From Clostridia bacterium (GTDB taxonomy: Bacteria > Bacillota_A > Clostridia > Christensenellales > Aristaeellaceae), in the NCBI GenBank assembly GCA_025997215.1, contig BNUH01000008.1, positions 1 to 62,879 on the forward strand: a stretch of 62,879 nt of DNA, read 5' to 3'. Shown here piece after piece: positions 42,687 through 53,689 of the stretch. The position numbers and the translations under genes are program-made. Each line of letters opens with the position of its first letter. The stretch's first letter is position 1. The notes under the pieces are model-generated. The model had not been told where the DNA came from and made no database searches. It saw nothing but the letters and a program-made list of their open reading frames with translations.

Positions 42687-44489
42687 GTGCCCTTAGATTC
42701 GTCAAAAATCCGCAACTTTTGCATTATCGCGCATATCGACCACGGCAAGTCCACGCTGGCCGACCGTTTGCTTGAACTTACGGGCGTATTCACGGCCCGT
42801 GAGATGGTCGAGCAGATTCTGGACAGCATGGATCTGGAGCGCGAGCGCGGTATCACGATAAAATCCAAGCCGGTGCGCATGACATACACCGCGAAGGATG
42901 GCGAGACATACATCCTCAACCTCATCGACACGCCGGGCCATGTCGATTTTACGTACGAGGTGTCGCGAGCGCTGGCCGCATGCGAGGGCGCGCTGCTGGT
43001 TGTAGATGCCACGCAGGGCGTAGAGGCGCAGACGCTGGCTAACGCTTACCTGGCGTTGGATCACAACCTGACGATCTTACCCGTGATCAACAAAATCGAC
43101 CTGCCGTCCGCTTCGCCAGACCGTGTTGTTACACAAATCGAGGAAATATTGGGCTTGCCGGCGGAGGATGCGCCGCGCATCAGCGCTAAGCAGGGCACTG
43201 GCATCGACGAAGTTTTGGAGCTAATCGTCCGCGAAGTGCCGCCGCCTACGGGATCGGCCGATAAACCGCCGCGCGCTCTGATATTCGACAGTTATTACGA
43301 TAACTATAAGGGTGCGATCTGCTCTGTGCGCGTGGTCGAAGGCTCGTTCACGGCGGGCCAGCGGATTCGGATGATGGCGGGCGGTGTCGAATTTGAGCTG
43401 GTGGAGGTGGGCGTTTTCCATCCAGGGTACCAACCGATGGATGTGCTATCAGCCGGGGAAGTGGGATACCTGGCCGCGTCCATCAAGGATATTCGGGATA
43501 CGCGCGTGGGCGACACGGTCACCGACGCCGCAAACCCAGCCGACTCGCCGCTGCCGGGGTATAGGCAGGCGCGGTCGATGGTATTCTGCGGGATATACCC
43601 GGCGGATGGCGCGCGGTACTACGATCTGCGCGAGGCGCTGGAGAAGCTGCGGCTCAACGACGCTGCGCTGATGTTCGAACCGGAAAGCTCGGCTGCGTTG
43701 GGCGTCGGATTCCGATGCGGATTTTTGGGATTACTTCACATGGAAGTGATTCAGGAGCGTCTGGAGCGCGAATTCGACCTGGATCTGATTACAACCGCGC
43801 CGAGCGTTGTTTATGAAATTTTCAAGACAGACGGCACGATGCTCACGATCGACAACCCTACCAACCTGCCGCCCGTCACCGAGATCGCGGAGATGCGCGA
43901 GCCGATCGTCCGCGCGACGATCTACACGCCGCAGGATTCGTTAGGCGCGCTGATGGAGTTGAGCCAGACCAAGCGCGGGATATATGTCGAATTGAAGTAT
44001 GAAGGCGACCGCGCGCTGCTCGTGTACGACCTGCCGCTGAATGAGATATTATTCGACTTCTTTGATCAGGTGAAGTCGAAATCGCGCGGGTACGCGTCGT
44101 TCGACTATGAACTGTCGGGATATGTCAAAAGTGACCTCGTCAAGTTGGATATTCTGCTGAATTCCGAGCCGTGCGACGCGCTGTCGATTATCGTGCACCG
44201 CGATAAGGCATACGCGCGCGGGCGATCGATCGCGGAGAAGCTGCGCGAGGCGATACCGCGCGCGCAATTCGAGATACCGATTCAGGCGGCGATCGGCGGG
44301 AAGATAATCGCGCGTGAGACGGTTAAGGCAGTGCGCAAAGATGTTTTAGCGAAGTGTTACGGCGGCGACATCACCCGCAAGAAAAAGCTGCTGGAGAAGC
44401 AAAAGGAAGGGAAGAAGCGCATGCGAACGGTGGGAGCCGTGTCGGTGCCCAGCGAGGCGTTCTTGGCCGTGCTGAAGATGGATACGTGA
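42687..44489 (+). CDS. lepA: Elongation factor 4 (LepA GTPase)
   Basis: The GTG at 42687 follows AGGAGGT by 6 bp and gives 600 residues, the normal LepA length. G motifs: AHIDHGKST, the switch segment [21 protein letters not shown] and NKID. The LepA-specific C-terminal domain with [22 protein letters not shown] is intact. EF4 back-translocates or remodels stalled ribosomes. The stop overlaps the hemW start (GTGA), the usual Firmicute arrangement. Confidence 0.97.
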   Translation: MPLDSSKIRNFCIIAHIDHGKSTLADRLLELTGVFTAREMVEQILDSMDLERERGITIKSKPVRMTYTAKDGETYILNLIDTPGHVDFTYEVSRALAACEGALLVVDATQGVEAQTLANAYLALDHNLTILPVINKIDLPSASPDRVVTQIEEILGLPAEDAPRISAKQGTGIDEVLELIVREVPPPTGSADKPPRALIFDSYYDNYKGAICSVRVVEGSFTAGQRIRMMAGGVEFELVEVGVFHPGYQPMDVLSAGEVGYLAASIKDIRDTRVGDTVTDAANPADSPLPGYRQARSMVFCGIYPADGARYYDLREALEKLRLNDAALMFEPESSAALGVGFRCGFLGLLHMEVIQERLEREFDLDLITTAPSVVYEIFKTDGTMLTIDNPTNLPPVTEIAEMREPIVRATIYTPQDSLGALMELSQTKRGIYVELKYEGDRALLVYDLPLNEILFDFFDQVKSKSRGYASFDYELSGYVKSDLVKLDILLNSEPCDALSIIVHRDKAYARGRSIAEKLREAIPRAQFEIPIQAAIGGKIIARETVKAVRKDVLAKCYGGDITRKKKLLEKQKEGKKRMRTVGAVSVPSEAFLAVLKMDT

Positions 44490-45628
44490 CGGCGGGTATT
44501 TATATCCACATACCGTTTTGTGTAAAGAAGTGCGCGTACTGCGACTTTTATTCGCTGCCGGAAGGCGTAGTACCGCGGCGGTTCGTAGATGCGCTCTGCC
44601 GCGAGATAGTTATGGCTGCCAAACAATATGATCATCCAGATATTACGACGATATACGTAGGCGGCGGAACGCCGTCGCTACTGAAGCCTCTGGAATTTCA
44701 ACGAATCCTTGACGCTGTCAACGACTCCTTTAATATGAGCATTGATACCGAGATAACGCTGGAAGCCAACCCCGGCACCACCGATCCAAACAAATTATTC
44801 TATTATAAACAGGCGGGCGTGAATCGCCTATCCATCGGCGCTCAAGCATATCAGCCGCGGTTGTTGGCATTGCTGGGCAGAATCCACGGCTGGGATGACG
44901 TCGAGTGGACGATGCGTACCGCGCGCGCCTCTGATATAACTAACCTATCTTTGGACTTAATTTATGGTATACCTACACAAAGTCTGGATGATTGGCGGGA
45001 GACGCTGGATCGGACGCTGGGCTTGCACCCTAAGCACGTCTCTTGCTATGAACTTACGTTGGAGCCAGGCACACCAATGCACACACGATGCAATGGCATC
45101 TCTGGTGATTTAACGAATAGTTTGTTAGATGAACAGACCATCTTATCCATGCAGGATATGACGGTTGGCTTACTTGCGAAGGCAGGGCTTGAGCGCTATG
45201 AGATATCCAATTACTCAAGATCAGGCTTTGAATCCCGGCACAACCTGGGGTATTGGATGCGGCAGCCGTACCTGGGCTTTGGCCCAGCCGCACACAGCCA
45301 GTGGGGGAGTGAACGCCTCGCAAACCCCAGCGATTACAATGCCTGGCGGGAATCCATCGATTCGGGTAGGCTGGCAAGCTCGACCTTGGAGACGCTGACA
45401 TCCCGCGACGCCGCGTTCGAGACGATGATGCTGGGGTTACGTCTCGTTAAGGGTGTAGATCTATCATTTTTCAATAATACTTATAACTTAACACCGTTTG
45501 ACCTATGGCCTAATGAGTTACAGCGTATGCGCGACACCGGTTGGATGAAATGGGACGCCAAGCAGCTGTGGCTCACGCCCTTAGGCTTGGATTTGCATAA
45601 CGCTGTGTGCGAACTGCTGATGGGATAA
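44486..45628 (+). CDS. hemW: Radical SAM heme chaperone HemW (HemN-like)
   Basis: A 380-residue protein from the GTG overlapping the lepA stop. The radical-SAM cysteines are in [18 protein letters not shown], followed by [12 protein letters not shown] and [12 protein letters not shown], and the HemN C-terminal domain. In HemW the CX3CX2C motif is followed by Asp/Phe rather than the fourth HemN Cys, as here. HemW proteins bind heme and pass it to respiratory enzymes; true coproporphyrinogen oxidase activity is unlikely. The start is short of any hydrophobic leader, consistent with a cytoplasmic or membrane-associated location. Confidence 0.93.
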   Translation: MTAGIYIHIPFCVKKCAYCDFYSLPEGVVPRRFVDALCREIVMAAKQYDHPDITTIYVGGGTPSLLKPLEFQRILDAVNDSFNMSIDTEITLEANPGTTDPNKLFYYKQAGVNRLSIGAQAYQPRLLALLGRIHGWDDVEWTMRTARASDITNLSLDLIYGIPTQSLDDWRETLDRTLGLHPKHVSCYELTLEPGTPMHTRCNGISGDLTNSLLDEQTILSMQDMTVGLLAKAGLERYEISNYSRSGFESRHNLGYWMRQPYLGFGPAAHSQWGSERLANPSDYNAWRESIDSGRLASSTLETLTSRDAAFETMMLGLRLVKGVDLSFFNNTYNLTPFDLWPNELQRMRDTGWMKWDAKQLWLTPLGLDLHNAVCELLMG

Positions 45629-45649
45629 TTTAGGATAAATGTAACACCT

Positions 45650-45976
45650 TTACCACACCCGCTGCATATTCCGAGCGTGCTTAGCCCTATACGCCTTGGC
45701 GAACTCATCCGCGCTGATGCCGTAACAGATCAGCATATCGTTGAAGAACATCATTACATCCGCTAACTCTTCGACAAAATCCGACCGAACGGCGGGATCG
45801 TCCATTATGCGCTCATTGCTGTTCCGTTTTAATATATGAACGACCTCACCGATCTCCTCCACCAGCCACAACATGGTGTCGTGGCCGTAGTGGGGCGACA
45901 AGGTCGTCCATTCCGGATGCTTGGCCTTCAAAGCCTTCTGATTCTGGATTATTTCGGAGATGGATACGTCGTCCAT
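45650..45976 (-). CDS. MazG-like nucleotide pyrophosphohydrolase
   Basis: A 108-residue all-helical protein. The metal-binding motif EEIGEVVHILKRN ... DFVEELADVMMFFNDML has the E-x-x-E spaced from E-x-x-D pattern of the MazG/dUTPase superfamily. These enzymes hydrolyse (d)NTPs, often damaged ones, to the monophosphate and PPi. It is the second gene of a two-gene unit, 19 bp after the HAD phosphatase gene, and convergent with hemW. Confidence 0.78.
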   Translation of the reverse strand: MDDVSISEIIQNQKALKAKHPEWTTLSPHYGHDTMLWLVEEIGEVVHILKRNSNERIMDDPAVRSDFVEELADVMMFFNDMLICYGISADEFAKAYRAKHARNMQRVW

Positions 45977-45995
45977 ACGATGTCAGCTAACTCCT

Positions 45996-46844
45996 TCAAG
46001 CGCTGATGGATGGTTTCGTGAAATCGTCAACCAGTATAAACCGCTCGATGCCCTTCGCCACACCGTTGTGCAGGTTGGAATCCGTCGTGTAACGTGCGGC
46101 GCTCCTTGCGGCGTCGGCGGCATTGCCCATCGCCACGCCGTAGCCGACGGCGGCCAGCATCGACGCGTCGTTGTCGTTATCCCCGAACGCCATTACCTGA
46201 TCCAGCCTCACGCCCAGCCGCTCGGCCAAGCGTCTTACCGCATAACCTTTATGAATCCCGCAGGGCATCATCTCAATATTCGTGAACCACGAACTGGTTA
46301 TATCAATCCCGGGAATTTGTGACAATTTTTTGCGCAGCGGCCGCAGCCGCTCCGGGTGATCCAATTCCGAATATACCAGCTTGTGCACGCCGCTGCCCGC
46401 CATTTCATACATAGCGCTGCGGGTATCCTCGCTGTTATCCACCGCAGAGCGTGGGCTGCCGCGCAGCATCCGCTTGAACTGCGGCGTTCGATATGTCAGC
46501 AGCGTCTCGCCCTGATACATCACCAGCTCGCCCGTCTGGTTGAGCAGCGCATCCAGGCACGCCCGAGCCGCCGAGGGGCTGATCCGATGATCCTCAAGCA
46601 CCGCGCCCATGGGCCTGTCCAGCACGTATGCGCCGTTCAGCGCCAGTATCGCGCAATCCTCCAGACCTGCGGACATGGCGATGTCGCTTAGATTCTTAGC
46701 GTCCCGGCCGCTGCATATCGCCATGGGTATGCCTCGGTCGTATACCGCCTGCAGTGCGCGCAGATCCTCCTCCGAGAGGGTATCCCCCTCGGCGATGAGC
46801 GTGCCGTCCAGATCTGTGACAAGCAACCGGATGTCGTACCGCAA
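45996..46844 (-). CDS. Cof-type HAD-IIB family phosphatase
   Basis: The 282-residue protein starts at TTG 46844, with AAGGAG 10 bp upstream. HAD motif 1 is LLVTDLDGTLIAEGD (nucleophile Asp and acid Asp), motif 2 AICSGRDAKN, motif 3 around the Lys in GIHKGYAVRRLAERLG, and motif 4 MAFGDNDNDASMLAAVGYGVAMGNA. The C2B cap and length match Cof/YidA-type sugar- or nucleotide-phosphate phosphatases with broad substrate range. Confidence 0.92.
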   Translation of the reverse strand: MRYDIRLLVTDLDGTLIAEGDTLSEEDLRALQAVYDRGIPMAICSGRDAKNLSDIAMSAGLEDCAILALNGAYVLDRPMGAVLEDHRISPSAARACLDALLNQTGELVMYQGETLLTYRTPQFKRMLRGSPRSAVDNSEDTRSAMYEMAGSGVHKLVYSELDHPERLRPLRKKLSQIPGIDITSSWFTNIEMMPCGIHKGYAVRRLAERLGVRLDQVMAFGDNDNDASMLAAVGYGVAMGNAADAARSAARYTTDSNLHNGVAKGIERFILVDDFTKPSISA

Positions 46845-46926
46845 CGGACTCTCACTCCTTGGGCGCTGATTAGGCGTCTTTTGTAAACTAGGGATGGTAC
46901 ATTACACGTCCTCATATCCCCATTAA

Positions 46927-46955
46927 ATTATAAATCAGCAAACCCAAAAGATCAA
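46927..46955 (-). promoter_or_regulatory. Promoter of the HAD phosphatase-mazG-like unit
   Basis: On the minus strand TTGATC (46955-46950), 17-bp spacer, TATAAT (46932-46927), about 80 bp before the TTG start. Confidence 0.65.
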
Positions 46956-47054
46956 TGCACATATTGCGAAACTTTATGACAATAATGTGTATAATTATTA
47001 ATATGCCGTGTCTTTCGCCAGGTATTCCCAAAGGAGCGGGAAGGAGCGGCATAA

Positions 47055-49988
47055 TCAGCCGCCAACATCCTCCAATTCGTCCATCAGCAGCATCCGCACG
47101 TCGTCCTCGCTGATCTGCCCCGGCTCGAATGATGATTCTGATGGTATAATCGCTTCATACAGCGCGCGCTTGCGCTGGCTGAGCGCGTCCACACGCTCTT
47201 CTATAGTATTCCTGGTTATTAACCGGATAACCTGCACCGCGTGTGTCTGGCCGATGCGGTGTGCGCGGTCGGACGCCTGATCCTCCGCCGCAGGATTCCA
47301 CCACGGATCGTAGTGAACGACCATGTCCGCGCCAATCAGGTTCAAACCTGCGCCGCCAGCCTTCAGCGAAATCAGGAACAGCTGGCCTTCACCCGCGTTG
47401 AACCGATCCGCCAGCGAGAGGCGTTCGCGCGTGGGCGTTTGGCCGTCCAGGTATAGACAGGTGATGCCTTCAGCGTGGAACTGCGTCTCAAGGAACTTCA
47501 GCATCCTTGTGAATTGCGAGAATAGCAGGATTCTATGGCCATTTTCCAAAGCGCCGGGCAGCAGATCCGTCAGCGCGTCCAGTTTGCCGCTGGATCCGTC
47601 GTAACCCTCGAATTTTAGTGAAGGATGACAGCATATCTGCCTCAATTCCATGATAAGCGACAGTATTTCAAATCGGCTGACCGCGAAACCGCGGCTGCTG
47701 ATCATGTGCTCGACCTTCTCCCGCGCGCGGATCGTCGCGGCCTGGTACACGCGCCGCTGCGCCAGCGGCATGTCAACCCACATAATCTGCTCGGTCTTTT
47801 CAGGCAGATCGAATAGGACGTCGCGCTTGAGCCGCCGCAGCAGGAACGGCCGTATCTTCCGCCGCAGCGATTCGCTGTCCTGGCCCGCGCCATGCCTGGC
47901 CATGAATTGATTTATGCTTAATAAATAACCCGGCACTACAAAATCGAATATGGACCACAACTCACCGGGGTGATTCTCCATCGGCGTGCCTGTCAGAGCG
48001 AAACGCGCGTCCGCATGCAGACGCTTGACCAGCATGGTCGAATATGCCTTCGCGTTCTTGATCTGCTGCGCTTCGTCGAGTATAATCATTCTATAATTCA
48101 ACTGTTCAATATCATCCATATCCCGCCGCAGTAACGGATAGGATGTTATAACCAAATCGACAGTGTCGGAGGTTATCAATCCTTCCCACTGTTTCTTGCG
48201 CTGGGTCGGTCCGCCCTCTATGACGATGGCCTCCAAGCCGGGGGCGAACCGTTTCACCTCGGCCAGCCAGTTGTACAGCAGCGACGTCGGCGCGACGACC
48301 ATCGACAGGCGCGGGCCCTCTTTGGACTTAACGGATAATAACGCGGTTATCATTTGTATAGTTTTACCAAGACCCATGTCGTCCGCGAGCACGCCGCCCA
48401 TGCCCATGCCGTAGCGCGCCAGCAGCCACGCGAAACCTTCCATCTGGTATGGGCGCAGTGTAGCGTTCAAGCCCTCGGGCGGCGGCAATGCGCCAACGTC
48501 GTAGGCAGCGGTGGCTTGCTTGATCGAATCATCCAGCGTTACGGGCAGCGTCGAGCCGTCCAGCAGCGCAGCCCAATCCGGCACGCGATACACCGCGGTC
48601 TCGATAAGGCCGTCCGGATTCACCCATGCCGCGCCATCGGTCGCGGAATCCGCCAATTCCCGCGCGAACGGTTCCCATCCCTCCAAGCCCTCCAGGTCGA
48701 GGAACGTGCCGTCCTTCAGCCTGAAATACCGCCGCCGATCGCGCAGCGCGGCCAGCAGTTCCAGCAGATCGGGCGCTGGTTCATCATCCATCATCATTAT
48801 GAATTGTATGAATCCGCCGCGCGCGGTCAGGCGTCCGGACAGGCTGGGGCGGCGCGGCCGCATCCGCTGGAACCTATCCGAGCAATAGACCGAGGAACGC
48901 TTCATCAGCGACTGAACGCCGTCCAGGAAAAACGCCAGTGTCTGCTGCGCGTTCTCCAAAAACGCGTGTCCGGATCGCACCCTGAACCCCGCGCGGGATA
49001 ATTCCTCCAACACGCCGTGCTCGGCCCCGGCGTCGCGCATCAGCAGGTTTGGCGGCTTGGGCTGTTTGAATTGCTGGGATTCTATAGACGTCGGCGCGAA
49101 CGGATCAATGCTTCTCTCGCCATAATGGAATTCAACTTTCGCCAGAATCTGCGTGCCTTCGCGGTCCAGGTAGACGGCAGCGTCCAGCGCGCCGTGCTCT
49201 ATCCGCTCATTCAATTCCGGCGCGATGTTCAGCTCTCCGGCGGTTTGCAGGCGCGGGAACAGTTCCGCGACCAATGAATCCAATTGATCGGTGGGCAGCG
49301 GGAATTCGATGCGGTTGATATCGCGGCCAATGCCGATGTCCCGTGCCGAGCGCGCGTCCAGCAGCGCGCGGACGATCGGCGCTTGCCGAGCATCCAGCTG
49401 ATGCACGCGGCCCGCGCTGAATACGAAGTCGCACGCGCTCGTCAGTGCCGCAGCATCCACGGCGATGCGCGCGAATAATAGCCAATTTTCGCCGCGCGAA
49501 GTCACATCAAACCGCAGCGGCAGCGGCTCGCGTTCGACACCGCCGACCCTGCATTGCTCGCCGCGCACAGCCAAGCGGAATGGCCGCGACGCCAGCAGCC
49601 GCAGCAGCCGTGGCGCGGTGGGATCCGGTATGGCCATAAATTTGCGCGTTTTGGAATCGGGATGGGCTATCTGCGTGTCGTACGGCCGTTGAGCAGCCTC
49701 GATTTCCTTCAAAACCTGCAGGATCAGCGCGTCCTGGCGCGGCCACTGCAGTCCCTCCGGTTCGATCGTCACACGCCCGAACGACAGAGCTTCGCCGCTG
49801 TCCAACATCCGCAGGAAGGCGGGCAAATTCCGCACGACATATAGCTTATCCAGGCCCGCCCGCAACGCTATGTGCAGCTGCGGCTTGCCGGACAGCATAC
49901 CCAGGTGCAGCGTGATCTCCAGCCTCGGTGCGCTGTCGCTGGGCAGGGGTGCGTCGAGTATGCGAAGCAGTGAGTCAATCGAATTCAA
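47055..49988 (-). CDS. SNF2-family DNA helicase/ATPase without SWIM zinc finger
   Basis: A 977-residue protein. The N-terminal half (about 1-500) matches the SNF2-associated region of bacterial SNF2 enzymes. The motor follows: LRPYQMEGFAWLLARYGMGMGGVLADDMGLGKT (Walker A), IILDEAQQIKN (Walker B DEAQ), ALTGTPMENHPGELWSIFDF, and helicase C motifs ILLFSQFTRMLKFLE, SLKAGGAGLNLIGADMVVHYDPWWNPAAEDQASDRAHRIGQ. Relatives usually begin with a SWIM zinc-binding domain and reach about 1080 residues; here it is absent. A TTG start lies 7 bp after GAGG, close to the repeat at 50010. It probably remodels protein-DNA complexes or transcription complexes. Confidence 0.93.
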   Translation of the reverse strand: MNSIDSLLRILDAPLPSDSAPRLEITLHLGMLSGKPQLHIALRAGLDKLYVVRNLPAFLRMLDSGEALSFGRVTIEPEGLQWPRQDALILQVLKEIEAAQRPYDTQIAHPDSKTRKFMAIPDPTAPRLLRLLASRPFRLAVRGEQCRVGGVEREPLPLRFDVTSRGENWLLFARIAVDAAALTSACDFVFSAGRVHQLDARQAPIVRALLDARSARDIGIGRDINRIEFPLPTDQLDSLVAELFPRLQTAGELNIAPELNERIEHGALDAAVYLDREGTQILAKVEFHYGERSIDPFAPTSIESQQFKQPKPPNLLMRDAGAEHGVLEELSRAGFRVRSGHAFLENAQQTLAFFLDGVQSLMKRSSVYCSDRFQRMRPRRPSLSGRLTARGGFIQFIMMMDDEPAPDLLELLAALRDRRRYFRLKDGTFLDLEGLEGWEPFARELADSATDGAAWVNPDGLIETAVYRVPDWAALLDGSTLPVTLDDSIKQATAAYDVGALPPPEGLNATLRPYQMEGFAWLLARYGMGMGGVLADDMGLGKTIQMITALLSVKSKEGPRLSMVVAPTSLLYNWLAEVKRFAPGLEAIVIEGGPTQRKKQWEGLITSDTVDLVITSYPLLRRDMDDIEQLNYRMIILDEAQQIKNAKAYSTMLVKRLHADARFALTGTPMENHPGELWSIFDFVVPGYLLSINQFMARHGAGQDSESLRRKIRPFLLRRLKRDVLFDLPEKTEQIMWVDMPLAQRRVYQAATIRAREKVEHMISSRGFAVSRFEILSLIMELRQICCHPSLKFEGYDGSSGKLDALTDLLPGALENGHRILLFSQFTRMLKFLETQFHAEGITCLYLDGQTPTRERLSLADRFNAGEGQLFLISLKAGGAGLNLIGADMVVHYDPWWNPAAEDQASDRAHRIGQTHAVQVIRLITRNTIEERVDALSQRKRALYEAIIPSESSFEPGQISEDDVRMLLMDELEDVGG

Positions 49989-50009
49989 TACGCGACCTCG
50001 TTAGCTGCA

Positions 50010-50098
50010 TTTTCGGGGCTTTGCCCCGGACCCCATGAGGGGCTTTCAGCCCCCTCAACCCCTGACCAGGGCATTGCCCTGGACCTATGTGTGTTGAC
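50010..50098 (-). repeat. Three-hairpin intergenic repeat (family 1), copy 3
   Basis: GGGGCTTTGCCCC, GGGGCTTTCAGCCCC and CCAGGGCATTGCCCTGG occur in the same order as in copies 1 and 2, with one hairpin shortened. It fills the space between typA and the SNF2 gene, upstream of the SNF2 ribosome site. Confidence 0.85.
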
Positions 50099-50107
50099 CT
50101 TCTACTA

Positions 50108-51928
50108 TTACTTCTTGCGCGAAGCCAGTTTCATGCGCTGCTCATGGCTTAGCACGCGCTTACGCATTCTTAGATTCTTCGGCGTGACCTCCACAAGCTC
50201 GTCATCCTCAATAAACTCCAAGCATTCCTCAAGCGTCAGCGGTTTAACGCTTACCAACCTTAGCGAATCCTCCGCCGAAGCCGCATTCCGAGTATTAGTA
50301 ACATGCTTTTTTCGACAAACATTCACGGGCAGATCCCCAGGCCGCGCGTTCACACCCACGATCATGCCCGCATACACAGGCGTCCCCGGCGTAATCAACA
50401 GCGACCCACGCTCCTGTGCGCCGAACAGTCCATACGACGTAGCATCCCCATCCTCAAACGCGGTCAGCGCGCCCAGCTGCCGATGCGGAATCTCCCCGCG
50501 CATAGCCTCGTACCGCTCGAAAACCGCGCTCATGATCCCCTCGCCGCGCGTATCCGTCAAAAACTCATTCCTATACCCAAACAATCCCCTAGACGGCACG
50601 AAAAACAACAGCCTCACACGCCCTTCACCCGTCATGGATTCCATGATGCCGCGCCGCCGACCCAGCTTCTCAATCACCGCACCCACATAAGCCGCCGGAA
50701 CATCCGCCACCACGCGTTCAATCGGTTCGCACAATTCCCCGTCGATTTCTTTGGTAAGAATCTCAGGTTTACCCACTTGAAACTCATAACCCTGACGCCG
50801 CATCGTCTCAATCAATATCGAAAGATGTAACTCGCCGCGCCCCGACACCTGAAACGTATCCGGCGACTCCGTGTCCGCCACTCTTAGCGAGACGTCCGTA
50901 TTCAGCTCCCGCATCAAGCGCGCGCGAAGATGCCGCGATGTGACATATGTCCCCTCGCGGCCCGCGAACGGGCTGTCGTTCACGCTGAACGACATGCGCA
51001 CGGTCGGCTCCCCAATCGTCACGAAATCCAGCGGCTCCGGCGACGTAGGATCGCACACCGTATCGCCAATATTCAGATCGTCTATCCCGCACAACGCGCA
51101 GATGTCGCCGACCGCAACCGTCTCCGCCGGAACCCGCTTCAATCCATCGAATGTGAACAATCCCGTCAGTCGGATGGGTTGTGAGATGCCCGACTTGCTG
51201 GCGTTACACCGCACGGCTGTCATGCCGGACTTCAATTCGCCGCGTGCAATCTTGCCAATACCGATCCGCCCGACATAATCATTATAGTCAATGGAGGATA
51301 TGAGCAGCTGCGCCAACCCGTCGCGCTCGCCTTTGGGCGGCGGCACATACTTGACTATAGCATTGAATAGCGGCTGCATATCCTCGCCCTGCGCGTGCGG
51401 ATCGATCGTGGCCGTGCCATGCCGCGCGGATGCGAAGAGAAACGGCGTATCCAGCTGCCGCGCGTCGGCGTTGCAGTCGATCAGCAGGTCAAGCGTCTCA
51501 TCCACAACCTCGTCCACGCGTGCGTCGGGGCGATCAACTTTGTTAATAACTACCTGAACAGGCAGGCTCAACTCCAGCGCTTTCCTCAAAACGAACCGGG
51601 TCTGCGGCATCGGCCCCTCAAACGCGTCGATGAGCAGCAGCACGCCGTCGGCCATCTTCAGCACCCGCTCGACCTCGCCAGAGAAGTCCGCGTGTCCAGG
51701 TGTATCAATGATATTAATCTTTACACCGCGATAACTAATCGCCGTGTTCTTGGCCAGTATGGTGATGCCGCGCTCGCGCTCCAGGTCGTTGGAATCCATG
51801 ACGCGCTCCGCGACTTGCTGATTCTCGCGGAATGTGCCGGATTGCTTGAGCATCTCGTCGACCAGTGTCGTCTTGCCGTGATCCACGTGCGCTATAATGG
51901 CTACATTCCGTATATCTTCACGAACCAT
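50108..51928 (-). CDS. typA: TypA/BipA ribosome-associated GTPase
   Basis: From ATG 51928 the product is 606 residues, opening [20 protein letters not shown] as TypA usually does; an upstream in-frame TTG at 51955 adds nine residues. G motifs: [56 protein letters not shown]. The TypA C-terminal domain ([19 protein letters not shown]) and the basic tail are present. It aids ribosome assembly and stress growth. It lies 23 bp after prfC on the same strand. Confidence 0.96.
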   Translation of the reverse strand: MVREDIRNVAIIAHVDHGKTTLVDEMLKQSGTFRENQQVAERVMDSNDLERERGITILAKNTAISYRGVKINIIDTPGHADFSGEVERVLKMADGVLLLIDAFEGPMPQTRFVLRKALELSLPVQVVINKVDRPDARVDEVVDETLDLLIDCNADARQLDTPFLFASARHGTATIDPHAQGEDMQPLFNAIVKYVPPPKGERDGLAQLLISSIDYNDYVGRIGIGKIARGELKSGMTAVRCNASKSGISQPIRLTGLFTFDGLKRVPAETVAVGDICALCGIDDLNIGDTVCDPTSPEPLDFVTIGEPTVRMSFSVNDSPFAGREGTYVTSRHLRARLMRELNTDVSLRVADTESPDTFQVSGRGELHLSILIETMRRQGYEFQVGKPEILTKEIDGELCEPIERVVADVPAAYVGAVIEKLGRRRGIMESMTGEGRVRLLFFVPSRGLFGYRNEFLTDTRGEGIMSAVFERYEAMRGEIPHRQLGALTAFEDGDATSYGLFGAQERGSLLITPGTPVYAGMIVGVNARPGDLPVNVCRKKHVTNTRNAASAEDSLRLVSVKPLTLEECLEFIEDDELVEVTPKNLRMRKRVLSHEQRMKLASRKK

Positions 51929-51951
51929 AACGGTGTCATTCACCCACCCAT

Positions 51952-53586
51952 TCAACTAATATAGGAGGAAATGGCCTCGCCTCGACGCGCGGTCTCGGAG
52001 AGTGTCAACCCCTTGTTATTCTCTACCGCCCAGCGTATAGACCATTCATTCTTAAACAATAATACTTCGCGTCCATCACGATCCAACGCGGGCGTCGTGG
52101 CGGAGGTCAGCTTTAGCTGATTCAGCGGCAATGGCTTGGCGTCCACCCAGCGGACGAAGCGGTATTCCAACAACTCGCGGCGGATTTCGACGTTATACTC
52201 GCCATTCAACCGCGCCTCGAGCACGTCAAACTGCAGCGCACCGACCGCGCCGACGATGTATTCCTCGCCGAACGCGTCCAGCGTCTTGAACGTCTGGATC
52301 GCGCCCTCCTCGGCCAGCTGAGATATACCTTTGACGAATTGCTTGCGTTTCATGCTGTCAAACGCGGCCACCCTCGCGAAAAACTCCGGCGCAAACAGCG
52401 GAATCCCCTCGTACCGCATCCGCGCGCCCGCCGACAGCGTATCCCCTAGACGGAATAACCCCGGGTCGAACAGCCCGATCACATCGCCGGGGTACGCAAC
52501 CTCGACGGCCTCGCGCTCGTCGGCCATGAACTGCTGCGGCTGCTTGAGCGCGACGGGCTTGTCGGTGCCGCTGTGCCAGACGGTCATGCCCTTCTCGAAC
52601 ATGCCGGAGCACACGCGCACGAACGCCAGCCGATCGCGGTGTGCGGGATTCATATTCGCCTGGATCTTGAATACAAAACCGCTGAACGCCGGATCCTCCG
52701 GATCCACAACGCCTATATCGGATAACCGTGATTGAGGCGGAACAGTTATCTTCAAGAACCTATCCAGCAAGGCTTCCACGCCGAAGTTGGTCAGCGCGCT
52801 GCCGAAGAACATCGGCGTCAACGCGCCGCGCCGTATAGCCGCCAGGTCGAACGCATCGCCCGCTTCGTCCAGCAGCTCAATTTCACCGCGCAGTTTTGTC
52901 AAATATGATGGCGCAAGCGAACCCTCCAACGCAGGATCATCGATATCGAATATAACGGATTCGGCGCGGTCGCGGCCGTGGGCGTTGACGGTAAACAACT
53001 CCACGGTTTTGTCATCTCTGTGGTAGATGCCCTGGAAATCGCCGTCCGTACCGATGGGCCAGTTGACCGGCACGGCGCGGATGCCCAGGATTTCCTCCAA
53101 TTCAGCCATGAGTGAAAAGGGATCCTTGGCCGCGCGGTCCATCTTATTCACAAAAGTGACGATGGGTATGTCGCGCAGGCGGCACACCTTAAACAACTTG
53201 ATGGTTTGCGCCTCGACGCCGCGCGCTCCGTCCATGAGCATGATTGCGCTGTCCGTAGCCACCAAAACCCTATAGGTATCCTCTGAAAAGTCCTGATGGC
53301 CCGGCGTGTCGAGGATGTTGATTCTATAACCATTATAGTCAAATCGCATTACACTGGATGTAACGGAAATACCGCGCTGCTTCTCGATCTCCATCCAATC
53401 GGACAGCGCGTGGCGTTCGGCGCGGCGCGCCTTAACGGATCCAGCCTGACGGATTGCGCCGCCGTAGAGCAGCAGCTTCTCGGTGAGCGTGGTTTTCCCG
53501 GCGTCCGGGTGGGATATAATCGCGCAAGTGCGCTGTTTCTCGACGATATCCTTGATATCATTTATAACCTTCGGTGATTCAGGCAT
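51952..53586 (-). CDS. prfC: Peptide chain release factor 3
   Basis: A 544-residue translational GTPase: SHPDAGKTTLTEKLLLYGGAI is the RF3-type P-loop, followed by WMEIEKQRGISVTSSVM, DTPGHQDFSEDTYRVL and FVNKMDRAAKDP. The C-terminal domain with FEKGMTVWHSGTDKPVALKQPQQFMA matches RF3. It recycles RF1/RF2 from the ribosome. AAGGAG is 8 bp before the ATG. Likely an operon prfC-typA. Confidence 0.96.
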   Translation of the reverse strand: MPESPKVINDIKDIVEKQRTCAIISHPDAGKTTLTEKLLLYGGAIRQAGSVKARRAERHALSDWMEIEKQRGISVTSSVMRFDYNGYRINILDTPGHQDFSEDTYRVLVATDSAIMLMDGARGVEAQTIKLFKVCRLRDIPIVTFVNKMDRAAKDPFSLMAELEEILGIRAVPVNWPIGTDGDFQGIYHRDDKTVELFTVNAHGRDRAESVIFDIDDPALEGSLAPSYLTKLRGEIELLDEAGDAFDLAAIRRGALTPMFFGSALTNFGVEALLDRFLKITVPPQSRLSDIGVVDPEDPAFSGFVFKIQANMNPAHRDRLAFVRVCSGMFEKGMTVWHSGTDKPVALKQPQQFMADEREAVEVAYPGDVIGLFDPGLFRLGDTLSAGARMRYEGIPLFAPEFFARVAAFDSMKRKQFVKGISQLAEEGAIQTFKTLDAFGEEYIVGAVGALQFDVLEARLNGEYNVEIRRELLEYRFVRWVDAKPLPLNQLKLTSATTPALDRDGREVLLFKNEWSIRWAVENNKGLTLSETARRGEAISSYIS

Positions 53587-53629
53587 GGGAATACTCCTTC
53601 CAGCTCACCATTTATAGCAGCGACTAATT

Positions 53630-53658
53630 ATTATACCAGATAAAATTGAAGGGTGCAA
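53630..53658 (-). promoter_or_regulatory. Promoter of the prfC-typA unit
   Basis: On the minus strand TTGCAC (53658-53653), 17-bp spacer, TATAAT (53635-53630) with an upstream TGG giving an extended -10. It is about 45 bp before the prfC ATG. Confidence 0.7.
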
Positions 53659-53689
53659 CTGTTATTGCAAACTCCACCGTCTGCGGGGG

